Part shown: positions 1 to 11,600 of the stretch, piece after piece
Layout of the letters: every line of letters starts with the position of its first letter
Numbering within the stretch: position 1 is the stretch's first letter
Origin: Pontederia crassipes
Taxonomy: Eukaryota > Streptophyta > Magnoliopsida > Commelinales > Pontederiaceae
Direction: 5' to 3'
Length of the DNA stretch: 64,000 nt
Assembly (NCBI GenBank): GCA_030549335.1
Contig: CM060198.1
Location: 55,003,995 to 55,067,994 of the forward strand
Notes under the pieces: model-generated
The model's input: only the letters and a program-made list of their open reading frames with translations
Told to the model about the DNA's origin: nothing
Database searches by the model: none
Made by a program: the position numbers and the translations under genes

Positions 1-1266
1 CCAACTCATTTGCTTTATCATAAGCGAAGCTTTCAAAATTTAAATACTCCAGTAGTATATAAATTCATGATCATTTTCGCATTTTAAATCTCTTTGATAT
101 TATTAACAGTAGTTACGTATAAATTTATGATCATTTTCGTGTTTTAGATTTGTTTGATATTATTAACAGTTTGATAGCGGATAACAATTTAACGAGCGGA
201 TGATGAAGTTCTAGCAAATAAGTGTTTAATAAATTTAACGACAGAATTAACTGATAAATACAAAATGACATAATTAGACATATGATAAGTTTATTTAATT
301 CAAGCATTATTCAAATTATATTATAATGTAATAAGTAAATTATTCATATCTCAATTAAAAAAATGAAATCTCATAATTATTTTTTTGTTAAAATATATAA
401 AAATTTATATTGACAATAAATTTATTTAGTGCACGTATGATATAAAAATATTAATTATTAAATTATTTTTTATTCATTATTAACATATAAATAATTTATA
501 ATTAATTAAGTACGAATATAAAAAGAAATATATTTAAATAATGATAAAAAAATAAAAAAATGAGAAAATAATAAAATAAGTTTAGAAGGAAATAATATAT
601 TTTAATAAGAGTAGAATTGGAAAAAAAAATTATAAACCGTTAACATCTAATCGCTAAACGCTAGTAGAATTAACTTTTTAATATTTTCATACTAAACGTT
701 AAACATTTACTAAAAAAAATAGGAACGCTAAACACTACTTCAAATGCTAATTTGGTCAAACAGAGCCTATGTTAAATTACTACAAAAGCTCATTTCCTTG
801 TCACTATAAAGAAAAAAAATCAAGAAATGGTTGGTTTTGAACTCTTAATTAGAAATATCTTACCACCAAATAAAGATTAATTAGAAAGTAGAAAGTGATT
901 AGCAAATTAACAATTTAGAAAACATAGGAGAGCCCCATGGGGACCCACTTGCCACAAAAGAAAGGAAAGAGATGGGTCACCAACTGCCTGTAGAACATGG
1001 TCATTTGACAAAGAAGCATTCGAGATAAAATGAAATGTCCCTCTCCATTATTCACAAGAACAAGAACCAAAAAAAAAAAGTTGAATTGACGATTGACTTT
1101 TTTTTTTTGTTCTTAACTATTCAAAAGGTTAACTGATTTAACGATACATGCATTACTTATATTCCAGTGCCTGTATGTCTATTGGTTTCAATTCAATAGT
1201 TTCTTTTTCTTCTTTTTTCTCATGCAAAGCTGTTACAGATTCCAACTTTGAAAATGTCACCATGTC
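1..1266. repeat. Degenerate tandem duplication, copy 1
   Basis: This stretch is repeated, in the same orientation, at 1441-2645. Both copies open with ccaactcatttgctttatc, share the same AT-rich middle, and share a distinctive block containing gagccccatggggacccact. They part company after gaaaatgtcaccatgtc. The copies differ by scattered substitutions and small indels, so the duplication is not recent. Copy 1 touches the window edge and may extend to the left. I see no gene in it; the aacgctaaacactacttca part resembles the end of an old DNA transposon but has no clear boundary. Confidence 0.85.
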
Positions 1267-1440
1267 ATCCTAATTCCCATGCCAAAACATGGTGACGAGG
1301 TGATCGGACTTTATGCACCAAATTAAGCCAATAGGGAACATAATTACGACCGCACGACCAACAACTTTAATTTAGATTACATGATTAATCTTTGCTTGAT
1401 CTGACACAGGGAAGCAGGTCACCAGAAGAAAACACATCTA

Positions 1441-2645
1441 CCAACTCATTTGCTTTATCGTAAGGGAAGCTTTCAAAATCTAAAAACTACAGTAAATACG
1501 TATAAATTCATGATCATTTTGTTTGATATTATTAACAGTTTGATAAGGGAATAACGATTTTATGACGAATAACAATTTAATGAGAGTTCTAACAAATAAG
1601 TATTTGATAAATTTAACGATAGAATTAGCTGATAAATACAAAATAATATAATTAAATATATGATAAATTTATTTAATTCAAGCATTATACAAATTATATT
1701 ATAATGTAATAAGTAAGTTATTTATATCTCAATTAACAAAATAAAATCTCATAATTAATTTTTTTGTTAAAATGTATAAAAATTTATATTGACAATAAAT
1801 TTATTTGGTGCACGTATGATATAAAAATATTAATTATTAAATTAATTGTTTTATGCATTGTTAACATATAAATAATTTATAATTAATTAAGTACAAATAT
1901 AAAAAGAAATATATTTAAATGATGATTAAATAAAAAATGAGAAAATAATAAAATAAGTTTAGAAGGAAATAATATATTTTAATAAGGGTAGAATTAGAAA
2001 AAAATTTAAACAACTAACATTTAATTGCTAAACGCTAATAGAGTTAACTTTTTAATATTTTCATATGAAACGTTAAACATTACTTATTTTTTTCATTTAC
2101 CAAAAAAATAGGAACGCTAAACACTACTTCAAACGCTAATTTTGTCAAACAGGGCCTATGTTAAATTACTACAAAAGCTCATTTCCTTGTCACTATAAAG
2201 AAAAAAAAAATCAAGAAATGATTGGTTTTGAACTCTTAATTAGAAATATCTTACCACCAAATAAAGATTAATTAGAAAGTAGAAAGTGATTAGCAAATTA
2301 AACATTTAGAAAACATAGGAGAGCCCCATGGGGACCCACTTGCCACAAAAGAAAGGAAAGAGATGGGTCACCAACTGCCTGTAGAACATGGTCATTTGAC
2401 AAAGAAGCATTCTGAGATAAAATGAAATGTCCCTCTCCATTATTCACAAGAACAAAAAACAAAGTTGAATTGACGATTGACTTTTTTTTTGTTCTTAACT
2501 ATTCAGAAGGTTAACTGATCTAACGATACATGCATTACTTATATTCCAGTGCCTGTATGTCTATTGGTTTCAACTCAATAGTTTCTTTTTCTTCTTTCTC
2601 ATGAAAAGCTGTTACAGTTTCCAAACTTTGAAAATGTCACCATGT
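1441..2645. repeat. Degenerate tandem duplication, copy 2
   Basis: Second copy of the 1-1266 unit. A 174-base spacer (1267-1440) unique to the first unit separates the two. Copy 2 lacks the short internal repeat of about 60 bases seen near 58-170 in copy 1, and has extra bases around 2080-2100. No coding sequence is visible. Confidence 0.85.
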
Positions 2646-4940
2646 CTAGAACTTTGAAATCAGACAATGCATCGTTTAATTCTCGTTTTAACCACTACAA
2701 GCGCGTCCTGGTAGTTGACGTGAACTAATTTAATATGTTTAACCATCACTTGCATTAAGCAATCAGCAGGCGCAGATTGCATAAACAATTATGATTCGAT
2801 GGAACTCTTCAGATAGCAAGTCCAAGGTGAAGGAGGACACACCATGAATTTTAAAGAGAAGAAAGAAGAGTGAGATTTAGAGGGGAAAAAAAAGAGGATT
2901 AAAGAGCAGAGATCCAGTTCGTCCTCGTCTGAACTGAAATGTGTTGCTTCTATTCCTTCCATTCCATATTGTTCCTTAGTTGACTTGTGTTTCTGAACAT
3001 ATACAGCTGGAACACATGAAAGATGGCAAGTTGGTGGCGGATACGAAATGTGAAACATGAATGAATTTGGTTATATTATTTAAACAAGAACACTGACAGA
3101 AGCAGCATGCATCCAACATTGTTTAACATGACCAGGTTCCAAGAGCACATTTCAGGACCCTTATTTTGTCATCTTCATTACCAGTATGGCTGCTGTGTTT
3201 CAGTATCAGTAATTTTGCTACTGTAACTGTGGATCTGTTCATGAAGTTTGGATGCTTCCTTTAAGGCTGTGCTTAGTCTAGCGCTGATACGACTTTGTGC
3301 ATGCTTGTTAGCCAATGGATTTGGGTGCATTCTGACGGATTCCAATCGAAAAATATATGTATACACAATTGCAGGTCCATTTGTCTGATAGGAGACTTCC
3401 GTCAGCAGGACCTGTGACAGAAACAGGAGCTGCAACTTTTTTTGTGACGCTTCGAAATCGAAATGTGTGGCCGAGGTCCAATCAGAAATGATGCTTCTGA
3501 TAATGCATACCTAATCCCTGGTGATTAACGCAGGCCTGGTCAATTCTCACTCCTGCTGTAGAACTGTCATTCTCACATGGAACTTCGGTGAAAGAAGCTG
3601 CTGATACGGTCAAAAAAAAAAGGAAGGTAGTTAAGTTAACTTCAATCGACCGAGCTAATAGTAATTCATGTGAGTCACCAGCTTAGTCAGCCATTCTGCT
3701 TTTTGTCCCCCTCGTGAGTTGCTGCACTTTTCAAATATCAGACTTTGGGAGATGAGTCGCTATACAGAATTCATTTGTTGATCCATAGACATCAAGTTAA
3801 CAGTAAAGTTGACCTTGTTCAAGCTCTAGGTTGGGTGACCTTTGTATCTGAATCTGCTATTATTACAGAGCCTTCACTGCAAGCTACGATTCAGTAAATT
3901 CAGGAATACATGTGGGTGTAGATGAAAGCTGTACGCCTCTTAATCAGACGTGTATGTATTGTGTACAATAATACATTGATATTTCTTTCAGTTTCAGATG
4001 ATGAGCTGTTTGGATTTTTTCTCAGGAAAAAAGAAATTGTTTCAAGACTCCTTCAAAGAAACTCTTCGGATTCCGAATAATTTTCATGTATTTTCTTCTA
4101 TTTTTATTCCACATCATTTTCCTCCTATCCATCCAGCTGGTTGCCATGAGAAACTGTCTTAATTGGTGTTCATCTCCATCACGCATTGACAGACATTTTA
4201 ATGAGCATTAATGTTAAATAATAAAAAAAAAACTCAACCTTAACTCAAATGGTTGCGGCTCAAACCCCAAAGAAGAAATCTTTGTATTTCCATTCTTTAA
4301 AAGATTGGATTTTGAGAAATGTCAGGGAATGACAGCCGCCAGAGAGAGAACTATCAAACAGTTCAGGAGCTCTTGTCAAAGAATCAGCAAACCGTGTTTT
4401 CGGTAGGGTCTTTGCTCAACCACCATTGGTGATTGGCACAAACATTGTTTTGCTGCAAAAGATACTGCAATTTCTGTACACTTTTAAATCCCAACTACAA
4501 GCACCAAACGAGGTAGGAATCGTATTCCCACACCCTTCTAACTCACACCAAGACAAACTCAAAAAGAAAAATCACAACATATATATGGAAATTTCCTGCA
4601 GTTTGCACTGCCCAGAAGCAACCTGGAAAGAGTGATCGCCATGCCAGATGAAAGGTGGAATAGAAGCCATGCATAGGAGCCAAAGTATCATGAACACAAA
4701 AAGAAAAGATCAGAAGGAAAAAAACAAATTATTACTATAATGAACAAATCAATTGACATAATCTGCATAGAACTCTTCAGTTCCTACTCCCATCAATTTC
4801 ACAGTGATCAAAAGAAAGGAATGGTCAATTTTTCCATCCTTAATATTATAACTTCAGACACCAAACCACTGTCTTTAAAGTACTGCATAATGATCAAGTG
4901 ATTAATCATATGTTTTCATGAGGGCTTAGAGGGCATTAAG
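2646..4940. other. Intergenic region, possible gene relic near 3178-3420 (-)
   Basis: No gene is clearly supported here. On the minus strand, 3420-3178 reads open after an acceptor-like ctgtcacag. It has protein-like composition (LTEVSYQTNGPAIVYTY near the start, ending QQPYW and a stop). A second open stretch follows at 3010-2880, but I could not join the two in frame through good splice sites. I do not recognise the sequence. It may be a terminal exon of a decayed gene or chance. Confidence 0.3.
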
Positions 4941-4946
4941 CATTGC

Positions 4947-4954
4947 TATATATA
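4947..4954 (+). promoter_or_regulatory. TATA box of the LRR-extensin-like gene
   Basis: The tatatata motif lies 49 bases before the ATG at 4996 and only 9 bases before an upstream in-frame ATG at 4963. Plant transcription usually starts 25-35 bases after the TATA box, so the mRNA should begin near 4975-4985. That makes 4996 the first usable start codon. Confidence 0.55.
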
Positions 4955-4995
4955 CGTGCACTATGTCTGAAACAAGTCTAAAGAAGGTCCACAAC

Positions 4996-6135
4996 ATGCG
5001 TGCAGCAGACATGAGCAACCTCCTGAGCGTTCTGCTTCTTCTTCTCCTGTGTCACCCACTCTTCTCCAATGGCGAATACAGCGTTCCCAGCAACCCGAGG
5101 CTGGACAAGGCCTACACGGCGCTGCAAGCCTTCAAGCACGCCATCACCTGCGACCCCAAGGGCATAACCCACAACTGGTGCGGCCCTCACGTCTGCAACT
5201 ACACGGGCGTGTTCTGCGCGCCGGCGCCGGACAACCCGCATGAGCTCACCGTGGCCGGCGTGGACCTGAACCACGGACTGCTCTGCGGGACGCTCCCGGA
5301 GGAGCTGAGCCTCCTCTCCGACCTCGCGCTGTTCCATATCAACTCCAACCAGTTCACGGGAGGCATCCCCAAGTCCTTCGGCTGCCTCAAGCAGCTGTAC
5401 GAGCTGGACGTGAGCAACAACCTCCTGGACGGGCCCTTCCCCTCCGTCGTGCTCGAGCCGCCGTCGCTCCGGTACCTCGACATCCGCTACAACCGGTTCT
5501 GCGGCGACGTCCCGAGCGGGGTGTTCGACCTGAAGCTGGACGCCCTCTTCATCAACAACAATCACTTCACGATCAGCCTGCCGGACAACATCGGCAACTC
5601 CCCCGTCTCCGTGCTGGTCATCGCCAACAACCAGATCAACGGGTGCTTCCCCAAGAGCATCTTCAACATGAACAGGACCCTGAACGAGCTCATCATCATG
5701 AACAGCGGCCTCAAGTCGTGCCTGCCCCCGGAGATCGGAAGGCTCAACCAGCTGACGGTGTTCGACGTCAGCTTCAACAAGCTCGTCGGCCACCTCCCGG
5801 AGAGCATCGGGGAGATGAAGAAGCTGGAGCAGCTCAACGTCGCCCACAACAAGCTCTCCGGCGCCATCCCGGAGACCATCTGCGAGCTGCCGCACCTCAA
5901 GAACTTCACCTACTCCTACAACTACTTCTGCACCGAGCCGGAGGTCTGTCTGAAGAAGGTGAAGAAGATCAACGACAAGAAGAACTGCATCCCGTTCCGC
6001 CCGAAGCAGCGGTCACCGGAGCAGTGCCATTCGTTCCTGTCGCAGACGCCCCCCCACTGCGACTGCGACGGGTGCATAGTCCCGACGCCTCCGTCCCCGC
6101 CGCCGCCTTCCCCGCCGCCACCCTATCACTACTGA
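4996..6135 (+). CDS. Leucine-rich-repeat extensin-like cell wall protein, short extensin tail
   Basis: Single-exon gene, 379 aa from the ATG at 4996. An in-frame ATG at 4963 would lie upstream of the expected transcription start. Order of parts: hydrophobic signal peptide (about residues 1-26); cysteine-containing N cap with HNWCGPHVCNYTGVFC, typical of LRX/PEX proteins; about ten plant-type LRRs (for example LYELDVSNNLLDGPFP); a Cys-rich hinge (PEQC, HCDCDGC); and a tail of only two SPPPP-type motifs ending YHY. Family members are secreted and sit in the wall, where the LRR part binds RALF peptides and the Ser-Hyp repeats anchor the protein. Typical LRX/PEX proteins have hundreds of residues of extensin repeats, so this one belongs with, or has become, the short LRX-like type. 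GC-rich third positions contrast with the AT-rich surroundings. Family call secure; exact orthologue not. Confidence 0.9.
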   Translation: MRAADMSNLLSVLLLLLLCHPLFSNGEYSVPSNPRLDKAYTALQAFKHAITCDPKGITHNWCGPHVCNYTGVFCAPAPDNPHELTVAGVDLNHGLLCGTLPEELSLLSDLALFHINSNQFTGGIPKSFGCLKQLYELDVSNNLLDGPFPSVVLEPPSLRYLDIRYNRFCGDVPSGVFDLKLDALFINNNHFTISLPDNIGNSPVSVLVIANNQINGCFPKSIFNMNRTLNELIIMNSGLKSCLPPEIGRLNQLTVFDVSFNKLVGHLPESIGEMKKLEQLNVAHNKLSGAIPETICELPHLKNFTYSYNYFCTEPEVCLKKVKKINDKKNCIPFRPKQRSPEQCHSFLSQTPPHCDCDGCIVPTPPSPPPPSPPPPYHY

Positions 6136-6549
6136 GATGATCCATCAATCGATTGATCACAGCGGCCGGAGAAACTGTTCATGAATATTAATTACTGTCA
6201 GCTCGGAGTTGAAAGGTGACCGCTAATAACTGTGTAAAGCCATTAGGAAGCTGTGGATTTCTACTGCTTTGCATTGAACACCTTTGTTTTGTTTTTGTGA
6301 TCTTTCCTTGTAATTATCATTCATATAGAAGGTATATAATACTCAAATATACTCTTTCATCCAAAATGTTGAATCCGTAGTTTCGAATTTGAATCTTAGT
6401 CTTTCTTTTATGAACATAATTCGCAAATGCTCCAACTTTTTTTAGTAAGTTGATGCTACTTTAGATGATAAAGTAAATTCCTGTTATTGAGACCAAGGAA
6501 CATGCATGGTGAAGAGAAATGGAGAAAGGCCCCTTTAATTTAGTGCCAT

Positions 6550-6779
6550 TTGCAATTAAATTTAGACCAAGTTGATTAGTGCTCAAAGGAGGAGGGTTGT
6601 ATTAGGTCAGCGTAAAACCTTGTCGAATCTTATGAACATGGATCAACAAATAAGTTTGGTTACTAATAAAACGGAATGACGTCGTATGATTCATGTAGCC
6701 GACCCCACTTAGTGAGATAAGGCTTTGTTATTGTTGTTGTTATTATTGCAATTAAATTTAGGCCAAGTTGATTAGTACT
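6550..6779 (+). mobile_element. Au-type SINE, 5'-truncated, with flanking direct repeats
   Basis: Body 6584-6745. It contains the conserved Au SINE 3' end (catgtagccgaccccactta followed by gataaggctttgtt) and a TTG/TTA-rich tail. The flanks 6550-6583 and 6746-6779 are 34-base direct repeats with two mismatches, consistent with a target-site duplication but longer than usual. A second copy lies at 60433-60619. It is not protein coding; it would have been mobilised by LINE machinery. Confidence 0.85.
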
Positions 6780-7591
6780 TATAGCCATAGGAACTAGGCA
6801 AGAAAATTCTTGCTCATCCATGAACTTTAAATTAAAAATAGTAAGAGTACATATATGATGTAACATCAAAATTGCAAGAAACCAGCTCAAGGCTACCTAA
6901 CAACTTAATTGTCAAGCTTTTTAGTTTCTTTGGTCAAGAGTGCCAGCTTGGTTTGCACCACAAACTTTAGAAAGATGACTTCCTCTGGCTATGGGCAAGA
7001 TGCAAAGTTGATACCTTTTTTTTTCATGGATTTAGTACGAGATTGTGTTACACCACTTTGTGTCCAAGTGGAATTATATTTTTCATTTGTAGATAATGGT
7101 ATTGGTGGATTGAAACTATTAGTTCTGTTATCTTTTGTGGTCAATTTTTCAGGTAATTAAATTAATTAATTAATTAGATAATCTGTCCCAGAATAATTAT
7201 TTTTCATATTTTATTTTATAATTGTTGTGGAATTTTAATGAAAAAGATTGAGCATTGGTCACCATCATCATCATCATGAACAGCAGTATCCCATTTCTAA
7301 ATTCATTTTCTTTCCTAATGGAATCATGCATTAGGTGAAGTTAACACTTCAAGATCTTTTTTTTCCTTGAAAATATGATCAACTTTTAAGGAAACGCCAG
7401 GAAATGAATTGTGCTGGAAATTGACACTTATGTTACCATAAATTAATGCTGACACCAACTAGCAAAAATTGGCTCTTGAGAAGCTGGAGATAACACCAAT
7501 TGTCTTTTCTAGTTGAGTTATAATGCTCAATATTCCGGAAATAATTCACAAAAAAATATATCAATCGACCTATAATGACAAATTGGACTTG
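6780..7591. other. AT-rich intergenic DNA
   Basis: Between the SINE and the hAT-like element. Short open frames only, no recognised domain. Nothing beyond low-complexity AT runs and a short cat/atc repeat near 7262-7278. Confidence 0.6.
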
Positions 7592-7599
7592 CTTGCAAC

Positions 7600-8318
7600 C
7601 AATGTTTTCGTAATCGGACAAGCGATCCTACCGGAATCACTACTGGATCGCGATTGGACCAGTTCGATCGAGTTCAATTGAGTTGGAATATTTTTTTTAA
7701 AATAATATTATTTATAATAACTTTAAATATATAGTATATAAATATTGTATTAATAACCTATTAATAATAAAATATTAGCATAATATAATTTGTTTATTTA
7801 AAATTGTAATAATGATAAATAAAAATTGTTAACATATAAGTATTAATAGATTATAATTGATTTTAATAGTGATAAGTTGCATTAATATATTTTATCTTGA
7901 ATTAACTTTATTTCTTTTTATTTTTTTACATTTACCTTTTTATTTCCATTTTTATGCCTTTTAATAATTTCCTTTTCCATATTATTCAGATTTTAATACT
8001 TACCATCCTCTTCAACTTTCCCTTTTAGTATTTCCTATTTTATGTGTTTTTTTTCAAATTTAAGCCTGAACCGGTTTAATTCTTTCCATCATCTTATACT
8101 TCCCCTTCTAATACTTTCTTTTCCCTCTTTTATATTTCCTATTTTATGTGTTTTTTTCAAATTTAAATCTAAACCAGATTGAACTAATCCACCGATTTTG
8201 CCAGTTGGATTAGATTTTGCCAGGTTCAATGTTAAAAACGATCTTCACATACAATTGGACCGGATCAACCATTAATTTATGGTTGAATTGATTGTTCGAT
8301 TCGATTTTAATAATATTG
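7600..8318. mobile_element. Non-autonomous hAT-like element (family 1, copy 1)
   Basis: 719 bp. It begins caatgttttcgtaatc and ends gattttaataatattg, which read as imperfect terminal inverted repeats. Flanked by 8-base duplications cttgcaac (7592-7599) and cttgcgac (8319-8326), one mismatch. Subterminal stretches rich in ggaccagttcgatcga and the AT-rich core match a second copy at 39744-40445. An 8-base duplication is the hallmark of hAT transposases. No coding capacity. Confidence 0.8.
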
Positions 8319-8636
8319 CTTGCGACCCAGGCTGCAGGGGAGAATATACACAGACGAAGAGGATCACAAAATATTTCTATGCAAATATTTGTTAAAAGCC
8401 ACGCACTGTTGGATAATATAACAGTGAGCAGCTCATTTTGAATTAGTCCTACAACTAGTATACAGATTCGTAGAAATGTCGCAGAAAAAAATCTGCGTAG
8501 TAGTGCTAGAACAACATCTTGAATTATTGCATTCGTGCAGCTTCATATAATATACGTTGCATGGATTCTTGCCTCCATCCCACTAAGCTGCATATGCCAA
8601 AATAAGTGATAGTAGCAGGCAGAGAGAGAGAGAGAG

Positions 8637-11600
8637 CTAGTCATCACTGTCTGCATTCGGCCTCATGCAACCACAAGAAGAAGGCCCTTTCTTCTGCCTC
8701 CTGCTTTCTTTCCTTCCATATATGTACTCCTTCAGAATGGCTCCTGTACTTTGGTCCACAGCTTTGGCTCTGTTACTGGCGCACTCTTCATCGGCTTTCA
8801 GCAAGCTGTACTGAATTTTCTGCATTTCCAGTTCCAACCTTCCAATCTTTTCTGAAACCTTCCTTGCCTGGTCAGTAATTTGCTTCTGGCTTTTACTTGC
8901 GTCACCTTTCTTCTCAATGATCTCATCATCGGGGGATGCAGACAAGTCTTCAACTTTCTTTGTCAGCTTACTGTTGGCATCAATCAGCTTTGAGACGGTT
9001 CCTTCAGCCCCCTTCAGCTGTACCTTGACAGGGTTCAGTTCTGATTTCACAGAGTGGTTGTTCTTTTCAGATGCTTCAACATTCATCTGCAGTTCCTTAA
9101 CACATGCATGAAGAACCAACAGCCTGTGTCCATCAGAAGAAAGCCTCTCGATGACCCTTCTGTTCCATTGCTTCCGGGTTTCATGTTTTCTGGGCAGCAC
9201 TAGTTTATCAACTCCCAGCTCTTTTTCAGTTACCAGTTCAAGCAAAGGGTATCTACCATTCTCCTGTTCTATCTGTAGGGATGTTGCATCATTGTCCGGA
9301 ATTACCAAAGGAGCTTTCAGTTTCTGATCACTGCAGCTTACTTCTGATGTTTGGCATAATTCAGATTCAGACACGTGATCAACAATTTCATCAGCATTCA
9401 TAATATCATATATATCAGAAAGATCTGCATTGCTACACCGCGAAGAGTTCACAACAATGTCAAATTGGAGATCTCTCATGCTTTGTTCACACTTCATATT
9501 TGACAATTCACTTTGTGCCATCCCACTTGATCTTAACCCTGCAATTTCTTTCCATGTGGAGTTTAAGCTAGCAACCGACTCTAACCTATCAAACTCCAAA
9601 AGGTAGCCAGCTTCCATCATCTCCTTCTCAAGTATTTCGATCTTCGATTGCAAATCTTTCCATTTTAGGAGTCCTGGCATTGCTGTGCCACCATGACTTG
9701 AACTTGGTTCTGGAGTGCTCTTGTTGGAAGACTTGAATTGGACATCCTGAATACAACAACTTTGTTGAGCTTACTATTTATCAGGTAACTATATAACTGG
9801 CTTCAGTAAAACAATCAAGTTAACATATTAGTTTTTGAGTTCAATTGCAGATGTACAAAAGTCCATCTACTTGAATTCTAGACCTCAACATGATATTGAC
9901 ATTGAAATATAGCATCTCAATTAAATCTTGATTAAGGAGTTCAGATTTCATTAAAAGTTAAAACAAGAGTTCGCATTTATTATTTCCATCAATGGGAAAA
10001 AAAACTTTTCGTTTCCTTGTTTCTTTAGTGTGATGTCTTGCCTGTGATGTGGAGTACTCTTCCAGAAGAGAGGTATCATCCCACAAAGACCTCACTAGTA
10101 GCAAAAATGCTCTCAACTCGGTCATTAGCCCTCTGTTTTCTCTTTCAAGAGCATCAAGCTTCTTTTCCAGCTCTTCGATGGTGAAGTTTTTTTTTGTGAT
10201 CTCCTCTTGTAGAATTCTCATCTGTACCATTCTACTTGTCTCAAATGCATGGCATGCTTTGATGAGCTCATGCACCTTTACTTTGAACAATTTAGCATTA
10301 ATCATCACAAGCTGGATGTGCAGTGCTGATGAAATTTCCACATCAGAGAACTGCTTATCAGTTTCATTCTGCAGGGCAGAAGTCAAATATCTTTCTCTTA
10401 TTCTGAGCTCCGCAGCTTCTGTTTGAAGACCTTTTATTTCTCCCTTCAGAATCTCATTTTCTTGATGTAGATATCCATCAGTTTCCTTGCAGGAATCATT
10501 CTCAATTTCTTCTGCGGACCCTTTACTTATATGGTCCAGTTTAGGATCACCATGATGTCCGCATAAACCAGTATGGTCATCTTGCACACTTTGCAAAGCT
10601 GAATTTTCTTCAGACAAGTTCATATCTTCCGTGAGAAGAATTTGTGCACCTGTTGGTGACAATTTGGCATTGCTAATATCAATTTGGAATTGCATCAAGC
10701 CTCCATGATTTTCTAGTTTCGGAATTGATTCCTTGATACGGGTGCTTTCTGTGTGCAGCATTACAATATTCTCATTGATAACTTTGATATCCTCCTCAAG
10801 GTCCTTTTGTACCTCATGAAGATAGTTTCTTTCACTGTTTAGAAGTCGTAACTCGGTGCTTTTTTCAGTAATGAAACTTTTCAATACCAGGGCAAGGCAA
10901 TCCAAGGCCACCACATCAGCAATAATGAGGGCATTCTCCATTTCCAGATGTTCATTATTTTCACTCAAGAGGCGAAGCTTTTCAGATATTGAACGATTTT
11001 CCTCAGACATGTTAGATATTACAATCTGCAGTGCGCAATGCGCCTGTTGTAAATCCGATAACTCCCCGAACATAATATCAACTTCAGCCTTCAAAGCTTC
11101 CTCTCTTGTATTGCTAGCTTGCACCTCCCCTCTCAATTGTTCATTCATCTTACGGAGTTCATCATTCTCACACTTTAGCACAGCAAAATTATCAATCTGT
11201 ATGCTAGATTCTCTTTGAAGGGTAGCTTTTTCTGCACGTAATTCTGCCACAAATGCTCCAAACTGCTCTAAAAGTGTAAGTACAATAGACTTCTCAAGAA
11301 GTAAATGCTGTTTCTCATCTTGTGTCTCTGAAGCAGTATGTAGTAGCTGTCTAATCTCATGCAGAATAAGCTGCAAGAGGACTTCATCTTTGATATGATC
11401 TAAAGAAACATTCTCCAGATCAATCTTAAGCAACTTCATTATCAAATGAATCCATTCTTTCAGCTTCTCATTATGCTCCGTTAATGATGTTATTCTTTCT
11501 TCTTGAACATGACATTCCTGTTCAAGATGAGAAATTAGTTTCTCGGTGCATTTTAGTGTGTCTTGATGTTTCTGAGTTCCAGTAGAAAAACTCAAGCTCC

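Noticed and set aside
4963-4995. Upstream in-frame ATG at 4963 for the LRR gene
   Set aside because: It lies only 9 bases after the TATA box and so is probably outside the transcript.
4978-5895. 305-codon open frame on the minus strand opposite the LRR gene
   Set aside because: It is a shadow of the GC-rich plus-strand gene; composition is Val/Glu/Arg-rich without any domain, while the plus strand has clear LRRs.
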